From the NCBI RefSeq assembly GCF_029773605.1, contig NZ_CP103807.1, positions 1,364,001 to 1,428,000 of the forward strand: a stretch of 64,000 nt of DNA, in the 5' to 3' direction. The notes under the pieces were generated by a model. The model had not been told where the DNA came from. It did no database searches and saw nothing but the letters and a program-made list of their open reading frames with translations. Shown one piece after another: positions 44,861-53,920 of the stretch. Position 1 is the first letter of the stretch. The number at the start of each line of letters is the position of its first letter. The stretch comes from Actinobacillus genomosp. 2 (lineage in GTDB: Bacteria; Pseudomonadota; Gammaproteobacteria; Enterobacterales; Pasteurellaceae). Position numbers and translations under genes: made by a program.

Positions 44861-45973
44861 TTATTTTCCCTCACTATTTTGTACTTGTGTCGCACCGATT
44901 ACCCCTTTCCATAAGCCTTCTCTTTGGCTCACTGAACCGCTTAATACATCACCATTACTACCATAAATACCCCCACTAAAATTAGCATCATGCTTCTTAT
45001 CATTAATTAGATGACCAGCTACTGAACCATCAGAATTAACTTGTCCACGAAATGTCCATTGTGGCACATTGTTATAAGAAGTATCTTTGTCCCCGTCTAT
45101 TTTCATACTTAACATTTTATTTGAACCGTTATATGTTGCGTTAACGATCGCATCGAATTTTGCATTATCACCGCCCTTATCATAGGAATAAATCATTTTC
45201 CCTTTATAAGATAAAGAACCGGTTGTATCAGGCAATTTCTTCATCCCTTCATCCATTGCTAAGAGAGGATAACTTTGAAAAGGTAAGTTATGTTCTTCTT
45301 TGCTTACATATCTATCTTCATTTCTGATAGATTGATGCACCTGATTTAGTCGAGCATGCCCGTAATATCCTAATAACTTGCCTTGGGAATCTTTTAGAAT
45401 ATGTGTTTCATATGGTTTTAATGTATTCGTAAATTTTTCTGTTGTATGTTGAGTTTTATAAGCGTAATCCTCCACATTTAAAATCACTTTCTGATTATCT
45501 TCCAATACAATTTGGATAGGGAAATGATTAGGTAAATGTTCTTGGACCCCTGCTTCTTTAACTAACCCAATACCTAATTCTCGTATTTTTTCTTTATTAT
45601 AATCCTCTACCGATCGCTTTATTATCTCCTGAACTATATCCTCAGGATGAGAATTTTCTTGTTGCTTGTTATGCTCTTCAGTTTGTAATAAATTATGTTT
45701 ATTTAACGAGACAATCTGATCTTTCTTAATCGGATCGATACCATGAGCTACATTATTTTGAATTGTTTTAGTTGGTACATCTTCTTTTACTGTAGAACTT
45801 AAGGAATCGTTATCTTTTACTTTCTTCCTTTGAATATGCTCTACTTTTTCCGCCTTACTTTTTACGTTTTTTAAATCTGATCGAATATTCGGAGATTTAC
45901 CATTACTACCTCCACAACCAGATAGAATCGCTCCTATAAGCAACATTAAATTAAATTTAATTATAAATTTCAT
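44861..45973 (-). CDS. Surface lipoprotein with TbpB/fHbp-like barrel
   Basis: A 370-residue predicted lipoprotein. I start it at 45973 (MKFIIKFNLMLLIGAILSGCG), which has AAGGAG upstream; the lipobox LSGC gives Cys20. A hydrophilic, charged low-complexity linker follows (to about 110). The C-terminal half has the pattern GSLSYKGKMIYSYD...FDAIVNATYNGSNKMLSMKI and WTFRGQVNSDGSVAGHLIN...ANFSGGIYGSNGDVLSGSV. This resembles the barrel domain of transferrin-binding protein B and factor H-binding lipoproteins that need Slam for surface display. No tbpA, lbpA or slam gene is nearby, so the ligand is unknown. Preceded by a 120-bp AT-rich gap. Confidence 0.7.
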   Translation of the reverse strand: MKFIIKFNLMLLIGAILSGCGGSNGKSPNIRSDLKNVKSKAEKVEHIQRKKVKDNDSLSSTVKEDVPTKTIQNNVAHGIDPIKKDQIVSLNKHNLLQTEEHNKQQENSHPEDIVQEIIKRSVEDYNKEKIRELGIGLVKEAGVQEHLPNHFPIQIVLEDNQKVILNVEDYAYKTQHTTEKFTNTLKPYETHILKDSQGKLLGYYGHARLNQVHQSIRNEDRYVSKEEHNLPFQSYPLLAMDEGMKKLPDTTGSLSYKGKMIYSYDKGGDNAKFDAIVNATYNGSNKMLSMKIDGDKDTSYNNVPQWTFRGQVNSDGSVAGHLINDKKHDANFSGGIYGSNGDVLSGSVSQREGLWKGVIGATQVQNSEGK

Positions 45974-46093
45974 AATAACTCCTTTTTGATAAATAAAAAT
46001 AAGCATTAAAACCCCATACAATGCTTACGAAATTTCAGAAACTTAATTATATTACACTTATTTACAAAGATCACAAAATATAAAATTATTTAC

Positions 46094-47623
46094 TTAATGT
46101 TCACCTTGTAATCTCTGCAACAGTCTATCCATAGCCCGATAGCCAAGTGCTTCAGCAAGATGAATTTGCTGAATATTCGGCTCATTAGCGAGATCAGCAA
46201 TTGTTCGGGAAACCTTTAAAATACGATGATAAGCACGTACCGAAAGCCCTAATTTGGTCAAAGCATTTTCTAAAAACAGAGCATCTTTTTCTGCCAAACG
46301 GCAATCCCGTTCAATTTCTTTGGTAGTTAATTTAGCATTAATTTTTCCGGCTCTCGCAAGTTGTAATTCTCTTGCTAAAAGTACTCGCTTACGTACTTGT
46401 TCTGTAGTTTCACCTCGATTATCACTACTTTGTAATGCACCTTTCGGCAATAACGGCACTTCGATAGACAAATCAAAACGATCTAAAAATGGACCAGATA
46501 AACGATTTAGATAACGCATTACTTGTTGCGGAGAAGTACGATTGTGCGTGCCTTGATAATGCCCTGTTGGACTAGGATTCATTGCTGCAATTAATTGAAA
46601 ACTAGCAGGGAATTGCACCTTAGCATTCGCTCTGGAAATAATAATCTCACCGGCTTCCAGCGGCTGACGTAATGCGTCCAATACTTTTCGTTCAAACTCA
46701 GGCAATTCGTCTAAAAAAAGCACACCATTGTGCGCCAAACTGATTTCGCCCGGTTTAGGAATAGAACCGCCACCGACTAACGCCACCATTGAAGCACTAT
46801 GATGCGGTGCTCGAAACGGGCGCTCTTTCCAGTTGTGAAAATTCAATTCGTTTTGTACCAAACTGGTCACCGAAGCGGTTTCAATCGCTTCATCATCACT
46901 CATTGCCGGTAACAAATCCGCTAAACGGCTGGCAAGCATCGTTTTGCCTGTACCAGGAGGACCAAGGAAAAGTAAATTATGTTGTCCAGCAGCCGCAATC
47001 ATTAACGCTCGTTTAGCGTGTTGTTGCCCGATAATATCAGTCAAATCACGTTTTACAAGCGGTTGAATTTCTTGTGTTTTTTGCGAAATCTGCTGAGCAA
47101 CCGGCAGACTATCTCGCTTATTCATAAAATTAACCACTTGCAATAAGGAACTGGCAAAATAGGTTTCTGCATTCGACACTAACGAAGCCTCATTCACATT
47201 CGGACGAGAAATAATCATCTGTCGCTTGGCTTTTTCAGCGGAAATTACCGCCGGAATCACGCCGTGAACGCCTCGTAACGATCCTGTTAAAGCCAGTTCT
47301 CCTAAAAACTCAAACTGTTTTAAGCGATCCGAATCCATCTGCCCTGAAGCGGCTAAGATCCCAATTGCAATCGGTAGATCAAAACGCCCTCCTTCTTTAG
47401 GTAGATCCGCCGGTGCAAGGTTAATCGTGATCCGTTGCGGAGGATACATAAAGTTGGCATTCATTAACGCGCTACGCACCCGATCTCCCGCCTCTTTTAC
47501 CGTGGTTTCCGGTAAGCCAACAATCGTTAGCCCCGGTTTTCCGTTACTCAAATGCACTTCAATCGTTACCAACGGTGCTTCCACACCAATTGATGCACGG
47601 CTATAAACAATGGCTAAAGACAT
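46094..47623 (-). CDS. comM: Competence protein ComM (YifB family AAA+ ATPase)
   Basis: ComM is a hexameric branch-migration helicase that extends recombination tracts during natural transformation. The 509 residues comprise an N-terminal Lon-protease-like fold (SRASIGVEAPLVTIEVHLSNGKPGLTIVGLPETTVKEAGDRVRSAL), a Mg-chelatase AAA+ domain with Walker A GPPGTGKTMLASRL (about 218-231) and Walker B GVLFLDELPEF, and the C-terminal YifB domain (LSVRAYHRILKVSRTIADL). It is preceded by a CRP-S site and by a hairpin that covers its ribosome binding site. It belongs with tfoX in the competence regulon. Confidence 0.97.
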   Translation of the reverse strand: MSLAIVYSRASIGVEAPLVTIEVHLSNGKPGLTIVGLPETTVKEAGDRVRSALMNANFMYPPQRITINLAPADLPKEGGRFDLPIAIGILAASGQMDSDRLKQFEFLGELALTGSLRGVHGVIPAVISAEKAKRQMIISRPNVNEASLVSNAETYFASSLLQVVNFMNKRDSLPVAQQISQKTQEIQPLVKRDLTDIIGQQHAKRALMIAAAGQHNLLFLGPPGTGKTMLASRLADLLPAMSDDEAIETASVTSLVQNELNFHNWKERPFRAPHHSASMVALVGGGSIPKPGEISLAHNGVLFLDELPEFERKVLDALRQPLEAGEIIISRANAKVQFPASFQLIAAMNPSPTGHYQGTHNRTSPQQVMRYLNRLSGPFLDRFDLSIEVPLLPKGALQSSDNRGETTEQVRKRVLLARELQLARAGKINAKLTTKEIERDCRLAEKDALFLENALTKLGLSVRAYHRILKVSRTIADLANEPNIQQIHLAEALGYRAMDRLLQRLQGEH

Positions 47624-47626
47624 CTT

Positions 47627-47650
47627 CCCTCCTACAAATTGCTAGGAGGG
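47627..47650 (-). promoter_or_regulatory. Hairpin sequestering the comM ribosome binding site
   Basis: CCCTCCTA (47627-47634) and TAGGAGGG (47643-47650) are perfect complements with an 8-nt loop. On the minus strand the right arm TAGGAGGG is the comM Shine-Dalgarno, three bases before the ATG. In the folded message the ribosome site would be closed. Effect on translation is inferred. Confidence 0.55.
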
Positions 47651-47689
47651 TAAAAGATAAAGTCACATAAGCACAGTAACAAAATCACT

Positions 47690-47711
47690 TTTCTCGATCA
47701 GGATCGCAAAA
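47690..47711 (-). promoter_or_regulatory. CRP-S (competence) site upstream of comM
   Basis: The 22-bp site has half-sites TTTCTCGATC and GATCGCAAAA around a short centre. It matches the CRP-S consensus TTTTGCGATC...GATCGCAAAA, including the diagnostic C6/G17-type core bases (TCGATC/GATCGC) that distinguish it from ordinary CRP sites. CRP-S sites need Sxy. Distance to the comM start is about 77 bp, suitable for activation. Confidence 0.75.
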
Positions 47712-47828
47712 ATAGGTTTCCTCTCTATCAAATCCAAGCTAAAAATCCTAAAAGCACTAAATATTGAGTTAGTTCCGGTAATTAAAACGTTATAATAGGG
47801 CATCAACATTCAGTAAATGAGGGGCAAA

Positions 47829-48995
47829 ATGAAAACACAAGATATTATCATTATCGGTGGCGGTATGGTCGGAGCTGCGGTAGCACTCGGCTTGGCAAAA
47901 CAAGGGTTAAATATCGCATTAATCGAAAAAAATCCGCTTCCTTCATTTGATGCGAATGCTGCTTATGATTTACGTATTTCCGCCATCAGTATTACCTCGG
48001 TCAAACTACTTGAAGAACTGGGTGCTTGGCAAGCAATCAGCCAAATGCGAATTTGCCCGTATGACGGTTTGGAAACTTGGGAAATCGAAGGATTTAATAC
48101 CGCCTTTCATGCAGAGGAAATCGGCTTGGATAAACTCGGTTTTATGGTGGAAAATAATGCAATTCAGCTCGGTTTATGGCAAGCCTTAAAGCAGTATCCA
48201 AACTGCCAACAAGCGGTAGGATTTTCGCAAATTTCTGCAAATTATCACGAACAATTATGGACAGTAACCGTTGATGAGCAAACATTTACCGCCCCACTAC
48301 TGATCGCTGCGGACGGCGCAAACTCACAAGTGCGTAGCTGGGCGAGTATTGGGCTAACCAGCTGGCAATATCGCCAACATTGTTTACTTGCCACGGTGAA
48401 AACCGAATTACCGCAACAATCGGTTACCTGGCAACAATTCTTCCCGAGCGGCCCTCGTGCATTTTTACCTCTATCAGATCACAACGGTTGTGTCGTGTGG
48501 TATGACGTACCGCAACGCATTGCTCAGCTAAAACAACTGTCTTCAGAAAAACTCACCGCCGAAATTCAACAACATTTCCCTGCCCGTTTAGGCAAAGTGG
48601 AAGTAGTCAATGCCGCCAGTTTTCCACTGACTCGCCAACACGCTCAACATTATGTCAAAAACGGCGTGGTATTGATTGGCGATGCGGCGCACACTATTAA
48701 TCCGCTTGCCGGACAAGGGGTTAATCTCGGTTTTAAAGATGTGCAAGTGTTATTGGAAGTGATTGAACAAGCGGTCAAAAAAGGCGAAAACTTTGCAAAT
48801 GAAGCGGTGCTTAAACGTTATGAACATAAACGTAAACCCGATAATTTATTGATGCAAACCGGTATGGATGTTTTTTATAAAGCCTTCAAAACCGAGTTAT
48901 TGCCAGTAAAAATTACCCGAAATTTAGGCTTGGTACTAGCGAAAAAAATTATGCCTCTTAAGAAAAAAGCATTACGCTATGCGATAGGTCTGTAA
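47829..48995 (+). CDS. ubiF: 2-polyprenyl-3-methyl-6-methoxy-1,4-benzoquinol hydroxylase (UbiF-type)
   Basis: A FAD monooxygenase of the UbiH/UbiF/VisC group that hydroxylates a ubiquinone precursor. The 388-residue protein (start 47829, GAGGGGC upstream) has the dinucleotide fold IIIGGGMVGAAVALGLAKQG, the second FAD motif GDAAHTINPLAGQGVNLGFKDV and the DG motif LLIAADGANSQVRSWASIG. Segments such as MRICPYDGLETWEIE, LGFMVENNAIQLGLWQAL and PSGPRAFLPL agree with E. coli UbiF better than UbiH or UbiI, from memory. Confidence 0.88.
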   Translation: MKTQDIIIIGGGMVGAAVALGLAKQGLNIALIEKNPLPSFDANAAYDLRISAISITSVKLLEELGAWQAISQMRICPYDGLETWEIEGFNTAFHAEEIGLDKLGFMVENNAIQLGLWQALKQYPNCQQAVGFSQISANYHEQLWTVTVDEQTFTAPLLIAADGANSQVRSWASIGLTSWQYRQHCLLATVKTELPQQSVTWQQFFPSGPRAFLPLSDHNGCVVWYDVPQRIAQLKQLSSEKLTAEIQQHFPARLGKVEVVNAASFPLTRQHAQHYVKNGVVLIGDAAHTINPLAGQGVNLGFKDVQVLLEVIEQAVKKGENFANEAVLKRYEHKRKPDNLLMQTGMDVFYKAFKTELLPVKITRNLGLVLAKKIMPLKKKALRYAIGL

Positions 48996-49015
48996 TCTAG
49001 GGGATAATGATCGAA

Positions 49016-49059
49016 TAAAAAGGATGGAATTTAACCTTATATCAAATTCCACCCTTTAT
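49016..49059. terminator. Bidirectional terminator between ubiF and the lipoprotein gene
   Basis: AAAGGATGGAATTT / AAATTCCACCCTTT can pair with one interruption. On the minus strand it is followed by TTTTTATT. Serves convergent transcription. Confidence 0.65.
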
Positions 49060-49099
49060 GACTCAGTTATCGCCGGTAGCGAATACTGTTTTAAAGCAA

Positions 49100-49657
49100 T
49101 TACAATAAGAGTGCTGAACCCCACTTGATAATATCAAAAAAGAATTTATTTTGATTAGTCGCCACACCATCGCCATTTTTAGCATCTGATTTGGTTTCCT
49201 CAACCATACCACTTTTATACTGACCTTTTACAACGGCTAAATCGGCTTTAGCTTTTTCTCTTAAGATTTGACATTGTTTCTTATCTAATGGCTCAAATTC
49301 TTGAGTATTTTTAAACTTTTTAAATTGATATTGAGCATAGCCCATCGCTTTCTCATCATCTTGAATAATTTTTACATATTGCTCGCCAATAAGCTCTTCT
49401 AAGGGATAGAAAAATACATATTGTGAGTGAATATATGAATCTTCTTTACTAAAAGCCTGTTGTTGAATCTTTGTTAAATTCGGATAAATACACTGCTCAG
49501 CCTGCTGACTGGCAATAACCCAACGCCGAGCATCTGAATCCGAAAGTATATAATCTGCATTCGCAAACTCTCCGGGGAAATTTTCTTGTTGAGAACTAGA
49601 AGATGAACAAGCTGTCACTAACCCAACAAAGGCTAATATTAACCACTTATTTCGCAT
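49100..49657 (-). CDS. Small lipoprotein, DUF5358-like
   Basis: A 185-residue lipoprotein with lipobox [11 protein letters not shown] (Cys17). The body has [26 protein letters not shown] and [36 protein letters not shown], a pattern I associate with the Pasteurellaceae DUF5358 family. Function unknown. It starts 22 bp after the neuC stop in the same direction and has its own ATG site (AAGGTATTTT upstream), so it may be read as the last gene of the neu transcript, or be an old resident at the insertion border. Confidence 0.75.
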   Translation of the reverse strand: MRNKWLILAFVGLVTACSSSSSQQENFPGEFANADYILSDSDARRWVIASQQAEQCIYPNLTKIQQQAFSKEDSYIHSQYVFFYPLEELIGEQYVKIIQDDEKAMGYAQYQFKKFKNTQEFEPLDKKQCQILREKAKADLAVVKGQYKSGMVEETKSDAKNGDGVATNQNKFFFDIIKWGSALLL

Positions 49658-49679
49658 AAAATACCTTTTTTAATTTTTA

Positions 49680-50834
49680 CTATAAATCGTAAAATGTTTT
49701 CGGCTGCGAAATCAGTTCCTCTGCCAAAAACGTTTTGATGATTCGATAAGCGTTTTCCATCGCATTATCTTGATAATATGGGTTTATCATTCGTGGTAAA
49801 CACTGTTGAAAATCAAGTGAAATTAATCGTTCAATCCCTACTTTAATCGCTTCTTTGGTCGTTTCCACATCAATCACACTTTCTCCGCGAACTCGACCTT
49901 GCTGACGATTGCCAATATTTACTGTGCCAACACCACAGCTTGGTGCTTCTAATAAACCGGACGAACTGTTACCGATTAAACCTGCGGAATATTTAATTAA
50001 GGCTAAATACTCTTCCGGCTTTACCGAAGTAAAAAACTTATAATGATGTTTCGTAGCATAATCTTGCAGACGTTTAAAAATTTGATCAGCATTTGTATCC
50101 GAATTTGAGCCGATAAAAACAAATTGATAGTCCGATTTAAATGTCTCTAAGGCAGCTAAAAGCTGCTTTATTTGCTCCGATACCGGCTGTTCGCTTAGTG
50201 TTTCTGGGTGAAATACTACCATAAAATAAGATGTATTCGGTATCTCTAGACTTATGATTAATTCTTCTTTAGTCGGTAACGCCAGTAATAAACTATTTTC
50301 CGCACCTAATGAACCGATATTATGTACATATTGAGGATCTTCACCTAATTGAATCACCCGTTTTCTATATGTTTCAGTTGCAGTTAAATGTAATTTCGAC
50401 ATTTTCGTAATACAATGACGAATAAATTCATCATAATTACCGAGCGTCTGTTCTCCGCCGTGTAAATGAATCAAAGGAATATTATGTATTGCAGCTGCGG
50501 TTGCAACCGCAAGCATCTCATAGCGATCCCCTAATATCATAACCGCATCATATTTATGCTGTTGAAAATGCCTACCAAAATCATCTAAACATTCCGCCAT
50601 AGAATGAATAATCGTTTGATTATTTTCAGCATTCAAGGTTAATGGTATACGAGCCGCAATATCAAAACCGTCTTTTTCAATGAGTTCTACTGTTTTTCCA
50701 TATTGTGCGTCCAAATGCATAGCGGTAACTACTAAAGAAAAATCTAGTTCAGTATCTTCATTTAATTTTTTCAGTAAGCGTTTAACAATACCATACTCAG
50801 CTCTTGATCCAGTAATATATGCAATTCGTTTCAT
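49680..50834 (-). CDS. neuC: UDP-GlcNAc 2-epimerase (hydrolysing) NeuC
   Basis: NeuC converts UDP-GlcNAc to ManNAc and UDP, the first step to Neu5Ac. The 384 residues show RIAYITGSRAEYGIVKRLLKKL, the catalytic-site RYEMLAVATAAAIHNIPLIHLHGGEQTLGNYDEFIRH, VVFHPETLS and GNSSSGLLEAPSCGVGTVNIGNRQQGR. Adjacent to neuA (one-base overlap). In direction of transcription the order neuD-neuB-neuA-neuC is that of E. coli K1. Confidence 0.97.
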   Translation of the reverse strand: MKRIAYITGSRAEYGIVKRLLKKLNEDTELDFSLVVTAMHLDAQYGKTVELIEKDGFDIAARIPLTLNAENNQTIIHSMAECLDDFGRHFQQHKYDAVMILGDRYEMLAVATAAAIHNIPLIHLHGGEQTLGNYDEFIRHCITKMSKLHLTATETYRKRVIQLGEDPQYVHNIGSLGAENSLLLALPTKEELIISLEIPNTSYFMVVFHPETLSEQPVSEQIKQLLAALETFKSDYQFVFIGSNSDTNADQIFKRLQDYATKHHYKFFTSVKPEEYLALIKYSAGLIGNSSSGLLEAPSCGVGTVNIGNRQQGRVRGESVIDVETTKEAIKVGIERLISLDFQQCLPRMINPYYQDNAMENAYRIIKTFLAEELISQPKTFYDL

Positions 50835-52096
50835 TATTTGATCTCTTGTTCCAAAATAGCGGTCAATTTTTCATAGCCTTTTGCATTAAAATGTAAACCG
50901 TCATGACTATATTCCAAGTTAAGTTTTTGGTATTTATCACTGAAATGCTCAGCTAAATCCACCCAAATCACATCCTTCAAATATTGCTTCAAATACATAT
51001 TTAATGACTTAATTTCCGTATTATCACGATCTACCCGTAAGGCTGTCGGTATAATCTCAAGGAAATAAACTTCAACCTCCGGATTAATTTGCTTTAAATT
51101 TTGAATGATTTCCTGAATATTAGACACGACTTGCTCTTTACTCCAATCAGGATAAACAATGTCATTCGTACCGAGCATTAAAATCACTTTTTTACCCAGT
51201 TTTTGAATAAGTTGTTGATTCAGAATAAGAGATAAATACTGCTGTGCAGTAATACCTGAAATTCCTAAATTATTTACTTCCAATCCTCTTAAAGTTCGAA
51301 TATCCCACTGATCTAAAATAGAATGGCCAATCAAAGTGATTGGTTTAGTCTGATGGAACAATTCAGTTTTGGAAGTAATTTGTTGCTTAATACGATTTAA
51401 TAAAAGTTCAAAACGTTTTTGTTGCTGAGTAAGAAAATAGAAGTATTCAAAATCCTGTCGATCATCAATATCTACTGCTTTTTCTCGTTCCATAAAATAA
51501 GCTAAAGATTTAGTACCAAAGAAGTGTTTTTGTTCTAAATAAGCGGTTGGTTTTGCGATAAAAATCGCACCATTCGGAGAATATTCTTGTCGATATTGTT
51601 GACGAGTATAATTGGTATAATCTAACTGTAAATGCTTGAGACTCCCATCTTCATCAATCGGAAAAGTTAATGAAGTTGGTTTATGTACGTCCGATACTGA
51701 AACACAAAAATCAAATTGCTCAAAATGACGTTCAAATTTTTTACAGGCTTCTTTGATATGTTTTGCCGTCCGTAACGGAGAGGTCGGCTGTAATAAGACA
51801 AAATAATCAAATTTGATTGCATGATACTGTTTTAGTACATCTTCAATCACCACAAATGAACTGGCATTATCACTCGCTAAATGTGCCGCTCGTTTTAGAA
51901 ATTCAATCGGATAATGAGACAATAAATCAATATATTCTTGCGAATCAGTACTCACAATAATTTTTTCAAACTCACCTGACTGTATTGCCGCCTCAATCGA
52001 ATAGGCGATTAACGGTTTCCCGTTTACCAATAAAACATTTTTATTCGGCAAGCCTTTTGAGCCTGCACGTGCTGTAATAATGGCTATTTTTTTCAT
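50834..52096 (-). CDS. neuA: CMP-Neu5Ac synthetase fused to SGNH O-acetylesterase (NeuA)
   Basis: Residues 1-225 form the CMP-sialic acid synthetase: IITARAGSKGLPNKNVLLVNGKPLIAYSIEAA with the CTP loop, FVLLQPTSPLRTAKHI and DIDDRQDFEY metal and substrate motifs. Residues about 240-420 form an SGNH esterase (LIGHSILDQWDIR, NLGISGITAQQYLSLIL, MLGTNDIVYPDW, HDGLHFNAKGY). This two-domain length (420) matches E. coli K1 NeuA (about 418), whose C-terminal half removes O-acetyl groups from sialic acid. Meningococcal synthetase lacks it. 51 bp after neuB. Confidence 0.96.
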   Translation of the reverse strand: MKKIAIITARAGSKGLPNKNVLLVNGKPLIAYSIEAAIQSGEFEKIIVSTDSQEYIDLLSHYPIEFLKRAAHLASDNASSFVVIEDVLKQYHAIKFDYFVLLQPTSPLRTAKHIKEACKKFERHFEQFDFCVSVSDVHKPTSLTFPIDEDGSLKHLQLDYTNYTRQQYRQEYSPNGAIFIAKPTAYLEQKHFFGTKSLAYFMEREKAVDIDDRQDFEYFYFLTQQQKRFELLLNRIKQQITSKTELFHQTKPITLIGHSILDQWDIRTLRGLEVNNLGISGITAQQYLSLILNQQLIQKLGKKVILMLGTNDIVYPDWSKEQVVSNIQEIIQNLKQINPEVEVYFLEIIPTALRVDRDNTEIKSLNMYLKQYLKDVIWVDLAEHFSDKYQKLNLEYSHDGLHFNAKGYEKLTAILEQEIK

Positions 52097-52147
52097 AAAT
52101 TTTACCGCTTATCTGTTAAATATGCCCCCCAATAGGAGGGTAAAATA

Positions 52148-53185
52148 TTACATTTGATTTTCGAAACGACTGTCAGCAATTAACTGATCTTCTTCAAAAT
52201 CCTGTTCTGCTGTTTTACCCAATACCTCATACCAAAACATTGGACTAATGCCATTACCCGGACGTTTAGTGGTAAGATTCTCAACGGTAAACACTTCGCC
52301 TTTTTTAATCGCTCGAGCGGCAATAATGGATTTACGTGCCACAATTTTATTTTTCATTTCGGAACGTGTTACGACTTTTTTCGAACAACCTAACGACTTC
52401 TCAACTGCCCGAATCCCTTCACATAATAATTTTAATTCTTCTGGAGTGACCGAAGCTTTATGGTCAGGTCCCTCAAAATTTTTATCTAAGGTAAAATGTT
52501 TTTCAATAAACGTAATACCGTAAGGCACCGCTGCGAGTCCTGCAAAATAACCAGCAGAATGGTCAGAAAAACCTAAGCGATATTCACTAAATTCTTGTTT
52601 CAACTGATGAAAAGCATTTAAGTTCACATCCTCATAAGGCGTTGGATATTCGGTATTACAATGTAGTATAGTAATATCTTTTTTTGCCATACCATTCTCT
52701 TCCAGCACTTTAAGTGCACATTGAGTTTCTTCAATCGTTGCCATTCCAGTTGAAATGATGACTGTTTTTCCTTCAATCGGTAAACGGGCAATTTTTTCCA
52801 AATAGGGTAAGTTAGTTAATTCACCGGACGGAATTTTCCATATTTTTTGTCGCTGACTTGCCAAGAAATCAATTGATTCAAAATCAAATGGCGTAGAAAA
52901 TACTTCTAAGTCCAATGAACGTGCATAACTGTCTAGTTTGATAAATTCCTCATAAGGTAATTCCAGTTTACGCGTCATCTCCAATTGAGAATCTGTTGTA
53001 CCGGTCGTGATTTTTTGATATTCCGCTTTCGGTGCATATTTTGAAATTAATTTATCAGCCTTAAAGGTTTGAAATTTTACGGCATCTACACCACATGTTT
53101 TGGCTACATCAACCATTTTCTTCGCTAATGCAGGATCGCCGTTATGATTACAGCCAATCTCCGCAACAATAAATACTTTACTCAT
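52148..53185 (-). CDS. neuB: N-acetylneuraminate synthase NeuB
   Basis: NeuB condenses ManNAc with phosphoenolpyruvate to give Neu5Ac. The 345-residue protein has the TIM-barrel domain (FIVAEIGCNHNGDPALAKKMVDVAK, AVKFQTFKADKLISKYAPKAEYQ, YRLGFSDHSAGYFAGLAAVPYGITFIEKHFTLDK) and a C-terminal antifreeze-like SAF domain (RKSIIAARAIKKGEVFTVENLTTKRPGNGISP). It overlaps neuD by 8 bp, so the pair is co-translated. Confidence 0.97.
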   Translation of the reverse strand: MSKVFIVAEIGCNHNGDPALAKKMVDVAKTCGVDAVKFQTFKADKLISKYAPKAEYQKITTGTTDSQLEMTRKLELPYEEFIKLDSYARSLDLEVFSTPFDFESIDFLASQRQKIWKIPSGELTNLPYLEKIARLPIEGKTVIISTGMATIEETQCALKVLEENGMAKKDITILHCNTEYPTPYEDVNLNAFHQLKQEFSEYRLGFSDHSAGYFAGLAAVPYGITFIEKHFTLDKNFEGPDHKASVTPEELKLLCEGIRAVEKSLGCSKKVVTRSEMKNKIVARKSIIAARAIKKGEVFTVENLTTKRPGNGISPMFWYEVLGKTAEQDFEEDQLIADSRFENQM

Positions 53186-53810
53186 TTATATTCCTGATGA
53201 TTCTTGCCGGGACTCCGGCGACCACGGTTTCCGATATGACATTTTTAGTCACTACTGCTCCGGAACCTACTACAGCTCTTTTACCAATATGAAGTTGCCC
53301 GTTAATAATCGAAGAACTACCTATAAATGAATATTCGGAAACAAATACATCACCATTTAATGTTGTATTAGTTGAAATATTGCAATGATCTTCAATACAG
53401 CAACCATGTTCAATTAATGACTTAGTATTAATAATGACATTATTACCAATCTTAGTTCCCGCATTGACAATAGATAATTTTCCGATAAAAACTCCAATAC
53501 CTAATTCACTTCTTTCTGAAACAATCGCTGATTTATCTATTACACTAATAATTTTACAATTAAGTTCTTGAAGAGAAATAAATTTTCTTGATCGATTTTC
53601 ATTTCCTCCAATACTGACAAAATAACAATAATTATCTCTATCGTTAAACTCTCTTATTGTTTTTGCTACTATAGGATATCCTAAATGTGAGCTACCGATA
53701 GGCTTTGAGTTATCAATAAATCCATAAAATTCATACTTTTCCTGATCTAACGAATCTAATGCAGATTTAGCGTAACCTCCAGCACCAATAAAAATAACTT
53801 TTTGTTTCAT
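53178..53810 (-). CDS. neuD: NeuD-type sialic acid acetyltransferase
   Basis: A 210-residue left-handed beta-helix acyltransferase with an N-terminal Rossmann-like PglD domain (KVIFIGAGGYAKSALDSLDQEKYEFYGFIDN) and imperfect hexapeptide repeats from about 95 (IGVFIGKLSIVNAGTKIGNNVIINTKSLIEHGCCIEDHCNISTNTTLNGDV). The catalytic His is in IEHGC. NeuD of E. coli K1 is needed for polysialic acid and acetylates sialic acid monomer or stabilises NeuB. Clearly more AT-rich than neuB-neuA-neuC. Confidence 0.9.
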   Translation of the reverse strand: MKQKVIFIGAGGYAKSALDSLDQEKYEFYGFIDNSKPIGSSHLGYPIVAKTIREFNDRDNYCYFVSIGGNENRSRKFISLQELNCKIISVIDKSAIVSERSELGIGVFIGKLSIVNAGTKIGNNVIINTKSLIEHGCCIEDHCNISTNTTLNGDVFVSEYSFIGSSSIINGQLHIGKRAVVGSGAVVTKNVISETVVAGVPARIIRNINE

Positions 53811-53920
53811 TTTTTCTTCCTAAGATAAATTTAGAAATACTTTGATAATATTCATTACTATATTCTAGATATAACACAGATATAAACTAGAAAATTCTTA
53901 TAGATATGATTGAGTGACAA

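Noticed and set aside
51300-52096. NeuA as two separate genes or a frameshifted fusion
   Set aside because: The 420-codon frame is continuous and the two-domain form is the normal E. coli K1 NeuA design.
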